Below are positions 22,431-31,597 of a stretch of DNA of 64,000 nt, one piece after another. Source of the stretch: Suillus spraguei (Eukaryota; Basidiomycota; Agaricomycetes; Boletales; Suillaceae); NCBI GenBank assembly GCA_016800925.1, contig JABCPU010000023.1, positions 248,001 to 312,000 of the forward strand, in the 5' to 3' direction. The first letter of the stretch is position 1, and each line of letters starts with the position of its first letter. A program made the translations under genes and the position numbers. Below the pieces are notes generated by a model, which did no database searches, was not told where the DNA came from, and worked only from the letters and a program-made list of their open reading frames with translations.

Positions 22431-22516
22431 TTAGTCAGGTGGTTGCCACAACAGAATCAAAATCTGTTTCTCTTGGACTGTGCAGGTTTGAAACCTGCTG
22501 ACGACAAGGTTTTTTT
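22431..22516 (+). ncRNA. tRNA-Leu(CAA)-like unit 2
   Basis: Anticodon-type hairpin at 22451-22467; T loop TTTGAAA (C to T relative to the consensus TTCGAAA) at 22482-22498; T7 at 22510-22516. Confidence 0.5.
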
Positions 22517-22580
22517 CTATTGAAACACACCTTGACATTCACTCATGGATGGCTTCTTTAGAAGTTCATCGTAACTGATC

Positions 22581-22665
22581 TTAGCTAGCCGGTTGCCACA
22601 ACAGAATCAAAATCTGTTTATCTTGAGCTGTGCAGGTTCAAAACCTGCCGATGACGAGGTTTTTT
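22581..22665 (+). ncRNA. tRNA-Leu(CAA)-like unit 3
   Basis: Same order of elements; T loop TTCAAAA (G to A); T6 at 22660-22665. Confidence 0.5.
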
Positions 22666-22729
22666 CTATCAGAACCCACTTTGATGTTCACTCGTGGACG
22701 GTTTCTTTGAAAGTTCCCCATAGCTGGTG

Positions 22730-22814
22730 TTAGCCTGGTGGTTGCCACGACACAATCAAAATCTGTTTCTCTTGGACTGTGCAGGTTCGAAACCTGCTGA
22801 CGACAAGGTTTTTT
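22730..22814 (+). ncRNA. tRNA-Leu(CAA)-like unit 4
   Basis: B box intact (GGTTCGAAACC), but the 5' side of the anticodon stem reads ACACA, giving one mismatch to TCTGT. T6 at 22809-22814. Confidence 0.5.
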
Positions 22815-22864
22815 CTATCGGAACACACCATGATGGTTTCTTTGGCAGTTCATTGTAACTAGTC

Positions 22865-22949
22865 TTAGCCTGATGGTTACCACAACAGAATCAAAATCTG
22901 TTTGTCTTTCCTGTGTAGGTTCAAAACCTGCTGATGACAGCATTTTTTT
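22865..22949 (+). ncRNA. tRNA-Leu(CAA)-like unit 5
   Basis: Anticodon hairpin intact; T stem GTAGG/CCTGC weakened to a wobble pair, T loop TTCAAAA; T7 at 22943-22949. A further truncated start (ACTGGTCTTAGCC) follows near 22995. Confidence 0.45.
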
Positions 22950-24103
22950 ACACCTTGACATCCACTCATGGATGGTCTCCTTAGAGGTCCATCTTAACTG
23001 GTCTTAGCCCCTGTGCAAACTGTTGATGCAACATTGATATTACTCCATGGCGAGTCGTGCCTTCGGACGCGTTCGAAACACTAATTATATTGTGCTCTGC
23101 GGAAACCCCCTCCTCTGAGTCCTCTCACTACCTTGATTGCAGTAGATCGCGTAGCCGGTGAAGCTTCCTTGGCGTTACACTGCCTTGGATATCTCTGAAC
23201 TGACTCGCAAACTTCAAACTCAGCCTCCGTTGGTTGTTTCTTCGTGTATTCCTGAGCAGCTTCAAGGGGTTCGTACATTGGTAGGTTCTTGGTCAAGTCG
23301 CAAGGCCTGCAGGCTCTGAGCTTCACAATTCTTTGTCTGTGGGACAAGTGTATTGGTTACATAATAACGTGCTTACGCTGCTTCCCTTTGCCAACGTAAA
23401 CAGCGAGATTGTGTACCGTGTGACCCGCGTCTAAGATACTTATGTCTTATGCACGAACCTTTGAAGCCGTGCCAGAATTCATCACTATACAGCTCAAGAC
23501 ACGGAGCTCCGGGGTCGGGGATTAGCTCGAGTCCGACCATTACCGATAGTAGTAAGTAACCGACTTTTTGTGACACAAAATTATATTCAACTTGAGGTCT
23601 ACCAACACGTTGCGGCAAATCGAACCGTAACCTATAGGAAGCATAGTACTTAGTAGTAGCGTAAAAGAAATGGTGATTAGGGTGTGCAATGTATAGTTGA
23701 TCGCAATGAGGTGTAATATCAATGGACTGATGGCCTCCAAACTGCAAATCGATTGCGTCAGTGTCTCATTCCGCGGAGACATAGTACCTTTCACATGACA
23801 CGCGTCCAGACCACGTAATCGCTAAAAATGTATCGATAAGACTGATCACGTGATATATGCACACAGTCGCGTGTCATCAATTCAATGACGGGCCCGTCAT
23901 CCATTTCCGTCCAAACAAGGTTGAAGTTTGAAATTCCCAGCTTCCTTCGAATTCCTTCGTTAAACCCGTTCTGCAGCCTCTGCTTGATATCACGCTCGCT
24001 ATCTGTTACCCACAGCTTTTATTTCTTATTTACTGCGGTCCAAAGACCGTCGATCTGCCCGCGAGGCAAGCTCGAATCGATAAACGAATAACATCTACTA
24101 TCC
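22950..24103. other. Intergenic; one unassigned minus-strand ORF
   Basis: A minus-strand open frame of about 124 codons at 23373-23747 (HPNHHFFYATTKYYASYRLR) has no ATG start and no known family; it could be an exon of an unrecognised gene. A palindromic E-box ATCACGTGAT lies at 23845-23854, about 250 bases before the DnaJ start codon. Confidence 0.35.
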
Positions 24104-24886
24104 ATGATAGGACTCACACTGTACGACGTCCTTGCGATCCCAACTACCGCTTCTACGGATGACGGTTCGCGCTAGTCTTGTCTGTTTCGTGAAGCTGATC
24201 TTTACTTTCGATCACAGTGAGGAGGGCATACAAACAGAAAGCTCTCGAAACGCACCCTGACAAACTCGAACCTACCGTGACGGAGCAAGAGCGCCGCGCT
24301 GCAGAGGGAAGGTTCAGAAATGTATGGGTGGTCTGAGCTTGGTGCGAATGATTGCCTGATGCTGATGCTGATGCTATGATTTTGTTGCAAGGTGTGCGAG
24401 GCATTTCAGGTGCTTAGTGATCCAGCGAAAAGGAAGGTGTGTGTTTGATCATGCTTTTGCTTCCGTTGAAATTTTGGCCGCTAACATGTTTCATTAATCT
24501 AGGCCTACGATGACCGCGTGCAGCTTGCTCAGAAGAATAAGCAACAGTGGGATGAGCAGCGCGACAGGCGGGTCAAGACGCGCGAGGAGTGGGCACGTCA
24601 GGCCAAGGAACGCAGTGAGGCTCGTATGAAAGAACGCGCAGATTTCTATGAGAACCTCAAGCGTATAAAGGAGGAAAAACAGCGATACGTGGAAATGGTT
24701 GAGCTATTCTATCAAGAGCTGCGCGACTGCCACCCAGAGTTGGAATCGAGAAGGCAGGCCGCATTAGAGGTACGTGTCATTTATTCTTGCAAGCATTTTT
24801 CAATGTGATGCATTTATTTTTTCATACAGCGGAAAGAGATGGCGGATAAAGGTCAAATACCACGAAGACACACAACTCGCATTTAG
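24104..24886 (+). CDS. DnaJ (J-domain) protein, DNAJC17/Cwf23-like
   Basis: J-domain cochaperone that stimulates an Hsp70. The spliced product begins MIGLTLYDVLAIPTTASTDD, then RRAYKQKALETHPDKL with the HPD tripeptide, then VCEAFQVLSDPAKRKAYDDR: a complete J domain in the first 75 or so residues. After it comes a highly charged coiled coil (EQRDRRVKTREEWARQAKER) ending RKEMADKGQIPRRHTTRI. A J domain followed by a charged helix resembles the DNAJC17/Cwf23 spliceosome-linked group, but there is no visible RRM, so that is a guess. Five short introns are inferred. The last two exons were copied to 16.5 kb. Confidence 0.88.
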
Positions 24887-25197
24887 CGAGGCGAACTGAA
24901 TGACAGTTTTCATCTTATAGTTCGTTTCAATAGGTATTTTGTTTTATTTATCTCCCAGTGCTGGAGTTTTTATTCGCGATACTGCGGTTGTACTTCTTCT
25001 GTAATCCCTTGTTGCTCGCTTCGTGTTCGTGTTCGTGTTTATTCACTCATTGATCTGCCTGTGATTATATTTGATATAGTTTCCGTGGACATCTAGTGAC
25101 AGAATGTACATACGGATCTTCCATCTGTGCAGTCGCAGCTTCTTATTGTGGGATTGCCGTCCACCCGTAAGCACGGGTTGATACAATCTCAATGTCA

Positions 25198-25803
25198 TCA
25201 CAACCCCAATGACTTTTGTCTGCTTTTTGCAATCTTCCCTACGTCATCTACGGCTCGTTTCAGCTCGTTTAACCAGTCCTCACTGTCCACCGCAACACAG
25301 ATCAGGCTTTCTGTCACAGGCTCGTTAAGGGGAGGCCCATCCGGATAAGTCTCCAAAGGATGTCCGAGTTGCAACTTGTCCTCCATCTCCCTCGCAATCG
25401 CAGCCCTAGTTCTCCCGTTCACGAACGTGATATACCTGAGTCCAGAGTACACGCGCTCATAACACGCGTTGAGGTGTTCTAATCGTCTCAACACCTCTGG
25501 AGGTGTCTCCAACCTCGTGGCAGCGGAGAGGCCACCACTTTGCTCTTTAGCGCTCAACGCAGAGAGCTGTTTGACCTCCCCGATCCTTGGATGTCCAGTG
25601 ATGAATTCTGCTTGAGCATGTGTATTCCACGCGTGGATGATAGCGATAGCACGTTCGATGAGCGCGTTAGTGGGGTCTGTGGTTTCAAGAGGTGCGTTCC
25701 GGATCGATTGGAAGAGCTCCGGAACGAGTTTGGTTATCAAGATATCGGAATGCTCAAATAGCTGGGTGAGGACGCTCGCTATGTCATCCTGATTTTCGTA
25801 CAT
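25198..25803 (-). CDS. OHCU decarboxylase (urate degradation)
   Basis: 2-oxo-4-hydroxy-4-carboxy-5-ureidoimidazoline decarboxylase, which turns OHCU into S-allantoin in the oxidative breakdown of urate. A single-exon ORF of 201 codons, close to the family's usual length. Key features: FEHSDILITKLVPEL near the N-terminus, the signature FITGHPRIGEVKQLSALSAKEQ region (residues about 67-88) with the conserved HPRIG and SxxEQ, and YITFVNGRTRAAIAREME corresponding to the family's FV..GRS segment. Some homologues have a longer N-terminus; a small upstream exon cannot be excluded. It converges with the DnaJ gene. Confidence 0.92.
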   Translation of the reverse strand: MYENQDDIASVLTQLFEHSDILITKLVPELFQSIRNAPLETTDPTNALIERAIAIIHAWNTHAQAEFITGHPRIGEVKQLSALSAKEQSGGLSAATRLETPPEVLRRLEHLNACYERVYSGLRYITFVNGRTRAAIAREMEDKLQLGHPLETYPDGPPLNEPVTESLICVAVDSEDWLNELKRAVDDVGKIAKSRQKSLGL

Positions 25804-26091
25804 ATCGCCGACAGAGCGTGATAAGGGATGCTCCGGTAAAAATAATCCGCGGCGGGTGATGCTCAGACGTGTGGATGAGTGGCTAGGTCACCAGGTGCGA
25901 TAAGCTGCAGCTAATTGGGTTATAATTTTACCAAACTTGCAGCAGACTGGAGAGCCTTATGATAGTGACAAAATCGGGCCGAACCCCTAATCAGCTGATC
26001 ACCCTTGCAAGGACATATATATGCTAGTTGCACCAATGCACCCCGATATATTCCCGGATCAATAAGCTTTCATCATTCTGCGCCAGTTGTC

Positions 26092-27556
26092 ATGACAAAA
26101 CCATTCGTCCTTCGCTGGGGTATTATCTCGACCGGCAGGATAGCCAATTGCTTTGTAACAGTGCGTTTGAAATATCCGTCTATTACTCTTTCCAATTGAG
26201 AAGTGTGTGGTTTAGGATCTCCTTGTTGACCCCGAAACGTCCGTGCCACTCTCCTATCCATCGTGAAATCAAATGACATCGTTAAATACAGTCGTAACGT
26301 GACTGATGTAGCGCACAAAGTGACTGCTGTTGGGTCACGAAGCGTCCAATCAGCGCAAAAGTTCATTACAGAATATGCCAAGGGTGATAAATCGATCAAA
26401 GCATATGGGAGTTATGCTGGTGTCTTTGCAGACCCGGTGGGTAGAATGCGGTCATATATAGCAGCAACCAATCTAACAAAATGTGGCGCAGAACGTCGAT
26501 GCAGTTTACATTGGTTCAACTTAATTTCATGTCTAGGTCAATATCAGCTTACCTGGCGTTATTTAGGCACACCTCATACCTTTCACTATGAAAATGCGCT
26601 CGACGCGATTAACGCAAAGAAACACGTCCTTTGCGAAAAACCCGTGACGTTAAACGCAGCCGAGCTTCGGTCGCTTCTTGCAGCTGCAAAAGAGCATGGG
26701 GTGTTTTTTATGGAAGCCCTTTGGACACGCTTCCAGCCTCTTGCGCTCGAAGTTAAGAAAATTTCGGAAAGTGGTGTATTGGGCGCACCACTGGCTCTCC
26801 AAGCCGACTTGTCAGATGACTTTCAGCTTCACAGTGAGTAATGTCGTGTTATTTTATCTAACGTCAGATCTCATAGGGCACAACAGAAATTCCCAAGACT
26901 CACCGCATCTTGGATCCTGCCCTTGGTGGTGGCGCATTACTAGATTTGTGAGTACACAAGGTAAAACTTATAGGGGAGAATCTGACCCGTTGCAGGGGAC
27001 CATATCCTCTTATTTGGGTAAGGCAGAAATTATCTTTGTTTTAATTCTTTCGTAACAATTGCAGGCAATTCTCGTCCTGTACGAGCACCCCGCTAACCGA
27101 GGAGCCGCTCCCAGCAACGTCAGTGGGACAATGTTGAAAACCCCTCTGACAGGGGTTGACCGCAATACCTCTTTCACGGTCACCTTTGCCGAAAAGGAAC
27201 TAGCTGCTCAAGCTATCCTGTCATGCAACCTGAACGTGACTTCCTATCAGCCCAGTGTCATAATTAGATATGAGAAGGGTCTGATTACGATTGCAGCGCC
27301 GATATACTGCCCGAAGAGCTTCACCGTGCAGTACCTTGAAGGTGACAAGGTCACAAAGGAGGAGACAAGGCGATTCGAGTATGTCGGTAAGGGATGGCAT
27401 TTTCAGGCAGATGAGGTTGCGAGGTGTGTGCGTGATGGAAAGAGTGAGAGTTTACTTTGGGGACATGATAAAAGCCTGGTGGAGATGGACATCTTCGACG
27501 AGGTCAGACGCCAAGGAAACTACAAGTATCCCCTTGGGGTGGAGAGGGTAGTGTAA
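26092..27556 (+). CDS. Gfo/Idh/MocA oxidoreductase (dihydrodiol/xylose dehydrogenase-like)
   Basis: NAD(P)-dependent sugar or diol dehydrogenase. The ATG opens MTKPFVLRWGIISTGRIA, the start of a Rossmann fold. Later exons give VTAVGSRSVQSAQKF, a short NVDAVYI piece, GTPHTFHYENALDA, the family motif HVLCEKPVTLN (lysine of EKP), FMEALWTRFQP, and ALGGGALLDLGPYP-like text split by an intron. The C-terminal domain runs from NVSGTMLKTPLTG to YKYPLGVERVV. Around 390 residues, normal for dimeric dihydrodiol dehydrogenase-type proteins. Introns of 45-70 bases separate the exons. The natural substrate cannot be read from sequence. Confidence 0.9.
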
Positions 27557-27772
27557 GGGGTGTGGATGATTGGAAGCTTTGAACAATATGCGATCAATTA
27601 TTCTGCATAGTTCATTCAGAAACCCACCTGATTTCGTGTACACGTGACTTGTTGTGACGCGAGTCGCGCGCAACCAAACATATAAATATTCAAAACATAC
27701 GAGTCGAAAGCTCTGGAGATATTGATATTTGCCAACTACCAGCTCAAAAACATCGTAACTGATTTCTTTACG

Positions 27773-28463
27773 ATGAACGCTGTCTCTCTCGTCTTCACCA
27801 CTGTCGCTCGAGTTATCACGACTGGTGTTCTTTCGGCGGTCCTCTTCAACAAAACCGTGGTTCGTCACACTCGCCATGCCCTGAAGGAGGCAGAACAGGC
27901 TTCTCCAAAACTTGCCGTCGTTACTTTATGCATTTCTACCCTAGCGCTTCTCCATGCGTCTGACAGGATAGCTTGCGAAGTTCTGGGGCTCGCAGAGACC
28001 TCACCAGTGACCAGTGAAGGGTGTCCCTCGGCAACCGCTCGTGATGATCCTCGCTCTCCTGCTTTCTCGCACGACGATATCGATGATTTCAGGACTCCTT
28101 TGTCATCGCCGTCAATCTCGTCTCCTGGGAACAGCTTAGACAGTATCGTGACCCTCACCTCATCTTCAACCGTCTCCAAGCTTGGTAATGCCTTCAGAGA
28201 TATGACGCCAAGTCTTCCAGCCATCAGCACTAGAGATAGTGACGACGACGTAGTGCTGCGCAAGGTATGCCAAGAATTATTCCTCTTTTCTAAAGGTTTT
28301 GATAACATCATTTTCTTTTTAGTGGACAACGGAGACGGTGCCAGGGTTTAGCACTCCAGCGGCTCGCGCTCCTGAAAATATACTCAATTCAATCATCAAG
28401 CGAATGAGATACCTCTCACTCTCAGACAGCCGTTCTTTCCCCTCAACCCCGACTCGAGCTTGA
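27773..28463 (+). CDS. Unassigned membrane-anchored protein
   Basis: Not recognised. Two exons joined by a 58-base intron (28265-28322) in perfect frame: the first ends VVLRK, the second begins WTTETVPGFSTP and ends SFPSTPTRA. About 210 residues. The N-terminal third has two hydrophobic segments (VSLVFTTVARVITTGVLSAV and KLAVVTLCISTLALLHA), the rest is Ser/Asp/Pro-rich and looks disordered (SSPSISSPGNSLDSIVTLTS). The ATG follows a promoter with CACGTGAC at 27641-27648. The clean intron and open frame support a real gene; function unknown. Confidence 0.6.
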
Positions 28464-30062
28464 GACCGCAAGCTACCCGTCGAAGTGGCTGGCCAAGCGC
28501 CAATGCATCCCACCTTGTTACTCCCGTACTCTTTGACTTCCTTGGCAAACTAGATCATGACAGTGACCTGCAATCACCCTTTCACAGAACTACGCATCAA
28601 GGCTACCTCACCCCTCTTTCCCCCGTGTTACCTTCGAACTTCTAGCATGAGGATGCGATTGAACCTCCAGTGCCGAAATAGCTCGCAGTTCTGGATAGAG
28701 GGAGTCTTTGTTTTACAATTTGATTATTATGTATCACACGACACTTTCCGCACCTGTATTGTTCCACTTTGTCGATCATCAAATGAATGATCATGGCCTC
28801 AATAATCGTGATTCATCATAATTGCTTCGACAATACGGGGACTCCCCTGGATTTGCGTATAAGCAGATAACCAAGGCAAACAAGAGTAGTGCATAGCATT
28901 TACTCATATAGCTGCAATAACCAACTGATATTCTAAACAACAGCAGACCTACCAGCTGGTGTCCATCCCTTGGACACCAGAGGGCAAGTGCACAATTGGA
29001 TAAAATACAGAAGATAAGAATCGGCCGACGACAACCACAATAGTAATGTGTCTGGAACGTCCGACCGTAGTTAAACCGGGCAGCCTTCTTACTGATTCTG
29101 GAAACGCCCTAGACCCATTATGAACAAAAAATAACATCCAACGTTGGAAAGATTATGAAACCACCTTGGTTGACTCCGCCGAGCCCTCAGTGAGTCAGTC
29201 GAGTGATATTGCTACGTCTTCTCTTCTTTATTAGTGTAGAGTGCAGCAATTCATGTGTAGCTCGAGGCAACGAATACAACGATCGCAAGTATGGAGATTT
29301 TGATCAAACTTCGAATGGGTTGCGAATAACGAGCGGGAAGGAGGCGATGAAGTCGATAGAGATACGGTGCTGGTGCTGGCTGTAAATAGCGTGGTGAGGC
29401 AATAACTGAACAATATTTGTGTGGGAGTGGCTATCGATCATGATTCTACACTCAGCTTGAACTTTAGCTCTAAACTTTGTATACAAGGTTCAAAGTAGCT
29501 TCGAGTTGCACATACAAGGATATATGACCCAGTACTGCGTTCGATGAGGTCAAGACCCTTGATAACGGACTGTTGGCCTTGTTTTCTGGAGAGATGTCGA
29601 TTTGTAGTAGAGGCTGGCCGTTGTACCAGAGGATCAGCTTGGAATTACTTTTGAGAAACGCGCACCAGTTATCCCAATGATCGAGCCAGATCCTGTATCA
29701 TGGTTAACACCCAACTTGCGAAGTCTTTCATGATAAGAACCAACCCTCAAAAAACTCATAAAAAGTACATAAGCCCGTCAAGCTTTCGCGCGAACGGCGG
29801 ACTTGCCAAGAGCAAGGCACATTGATGGAAGGTCGGGGTCATGGCCAGGTTTACATAATAGACTTGGTCGGGACTCCGGCACTAGCCACGTCGGACAGAC
29901 GTTGACCTCCACTTATTTTCTGGTGTGGAATCCTGAATCCGAGGTCCTTGACCAACTCGATATCTTGACCCGAGTTCCGGTGAGCCTGTCCACTCCAGTT
30001 TTGAATACAAGTTACAAGTTACTTACGCCGCAGTACTACTAGTTATATTAGCAACCCTGAAA
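28464..30062. other. Intergenic, no gene recognised
   Basis: About 1.6 kb with only short overlapping ORFs. Contains one perfect hairpin at 28956-28980. Nothing else could be supported. Confidence 0.45.
28956..28980. repeat. Perfect 9-base hairpin, 7-base loop
   Basis: CTGGTGTCC and GGACACCAG flank ATCCCTT. No following T-run, so not an obvious terminator. Confidence 0.6.
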
Positions 30063-30960
30063 ATGGGATTCAGACAAGGCGCTGTCCTTGCATCGTGCTC
30101 TTTTTTTCTTGGTGAGATCCCAACTCGTGTCTGCAATGTACCTAACCCCATATCTCTGCAACAGGAGTCCTCTTCATATGCTTCTTTGTTGATTACCGCA
30201 TTCTGCATCAAGAATTGACAGAGGAGGTCATTGAAGACGGCTTCCAATTCTACACCACCTTCTTCAATGCACCACCCGCGATCAAGGTTTGTATTCCTTT
30301 TGCCAGAAATAATACCAGGAGGATGATGCTCATTGTCGCAGGCGGTGCTACATGGCTTTATCGGGTTTGGTATTTTAGGACTTGTTGCAAAACTGCAGAA
30401 ATATGATGAGAGTGCCATCTTTTTTGATGGATCGAGTCTGGGTAGGAGCCGAATTTGACTTGCTTCGATACACCGCTCAATAATATGACTAGTGGCTTAT
30501 ATTTTTGCAGTAGCCGTTTACCTTGCAGTGACAGTTCCATCTTTGCGGACCATTGTCACCCCGGTAGAAGTCGATACACGTGCGGACCGCATCGAAGCTA
30601 TGCGAATTCTTTCAGCAGGTAACACGATTATGATGGTAGTCCTTGGTGCCGTTCTAGTGCTTCAGGTAATCATTAGACAATCTCTTTTCTCTCCCATATC
30701 GTGCGATGCTCGCTTTCTCCCGTAAAGCTAAATTTTTCAGCTCGCTATGAAACATCTATCTATAACGATTCCTGCCCGAGGAGTGCATCGCCGAACTCCG
30801 TTTCATTTCTTGTGTCACCGCCCAATATCTATTTCTGACTTTGTTCTAACAGGGCGGACAAGAATACGCACGGCGTGCAGAGGCGAGAGAGCTGGCGAAG
30901 GCCGAGGGGGAGGTTAAGGCCAAAGCGAGTCCTAGTGCTGGGAAAGACAAGAAGGAGTAG
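30063..30960 (+). CDS. SHR3: Shr3-type amino-acid permease chaperone
   Basis: ER membrane chaperone that packages amino-acid permeases for exit to the Golgi. The product starts MGFRQGAVLASCSFFL, spliced to GVLFICFFVDYRILHQELT, then GFQFYTTFFNAPPAIK, VLHGFIGFGILGLVAKLQKY, FFDGSSL, YLAVTVPSLRTIVTPVEVDT and GNTIMMVVLGAVLVLQGGQE. Four hydrophobic segments and a charged, lysine-rich cytosolic tail (AKAEGEVKAKASPSAGKDKKE region) fit the Shr3/Csh3 topology. About 195-200 residues after removal of five introns. The ATG choice is clear because the family starts immediately before the first membrane segment. Confidence 0.9.
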
Positions 30961-31243
30961 ACGCTTTACTGACGTACTAAGTGGGAGGTCAGACTCAGTC
31001 AAGGTGTTCCCTGACTATGGACACTAGTGCCATCGTCAATCTAAATTCCCCATCTCGGGTTTAAGTTATCGGATTATCTAGGGACGTTTGGAACGATGGC
31101 ACTTTAGTAGTGTGATGAATCATTAACGCCAAGTACTACTGTGGTGGTGGTGAAGCTTTGATTAGTTTGTGTACTAATTAAATTAGCGGTGACCTACCAA
31201 AAAGTGCCTCGACAGATCGTGAACAATCTTAGCATGTGACACC

Positions 31244-31597
31244 ATGTCGTTCAATGATTTCGGAGCTGCCACAGCATGGGGCGAACCTGAGCAGCAACCT
31301 GGCGACATAGTGAAGGATGCGATACGGAAGGAGAGAATTCTTAAGTCAGTTTGTTCTTCGACTTTCTAACCACCAGCCTCTGATTGGTGCTCTACAGAGA
31401 GATTGCAGCTGCACAGGGCGATTTACAAGGTACTTGCTCCCTGGATATCAGTTTATGCAATCGCCAATTTCGTACCTTCAGCACTTGTTGCACGGGTGCA
31501 CAGCGTCCAGTCGGACGTCGACCGACTCACGTCTGAGAATTCGACCCTGCAGATGTACATCGACAACCTGACCATGCAGATGGCAAAGAGGAAGTGA
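31244..31597 (+). CDS. Short coiled-coil protein (SCOC/SLOC1 family)
   Basis: Small coiled-coil protein; in animals SCOC binds Arl1 at the Golgi and affects autophagy. Three exons give MSFNDFGAATAWGEPEQQPG, DAIRKERILKEIAAAQGDLQ and ARVHSVQSDVDRLTSENSTL followed by QMYIDNLTMQMAKRK. The heptad pattern and the LTSEN..LQ.YI.NLM-like core are the family signature. About 85 residues. It follows the Shr3 gene in the same direction with about 280 bases between, so it has its own promoter. Confidence 0.88.

Larger units (their letters stand above)
22276..22949 (+). repeat. Tandem array of five tRNA-Leu(CAA)-like units
   Basis: Five units spaced by 155, 150, 149 and 135 bases. Each has, in order, an A-box-like TTAGCCTGGTGG element, a 17-base hairpin ACAGA-ATCAAAA-TCTGT (an anticodon arm with U33 and anticodon CAA), a spacer of about 14 bases, a T-arm hairpin GCAGG-TTCGAAA-CCTGC (the B box) and, 10-11 bases on, a run of six or seven T as in a Pol III terminator. 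The linker between units is also repeated (ACTCATGGATGG-like, then ACTGGTCTTAG). The acceptor stem does not pair convincingly, so these are tRNA-like and not ordinary tRNA genes. Confidence 0.8.

Noticed and set aside
22276..22949. The repeat array as a CRISPR array
   Set aside because: Units are about 150 bases with repeated linkers, no short identical repeat with unique spacers, and the host is a eukaryote.
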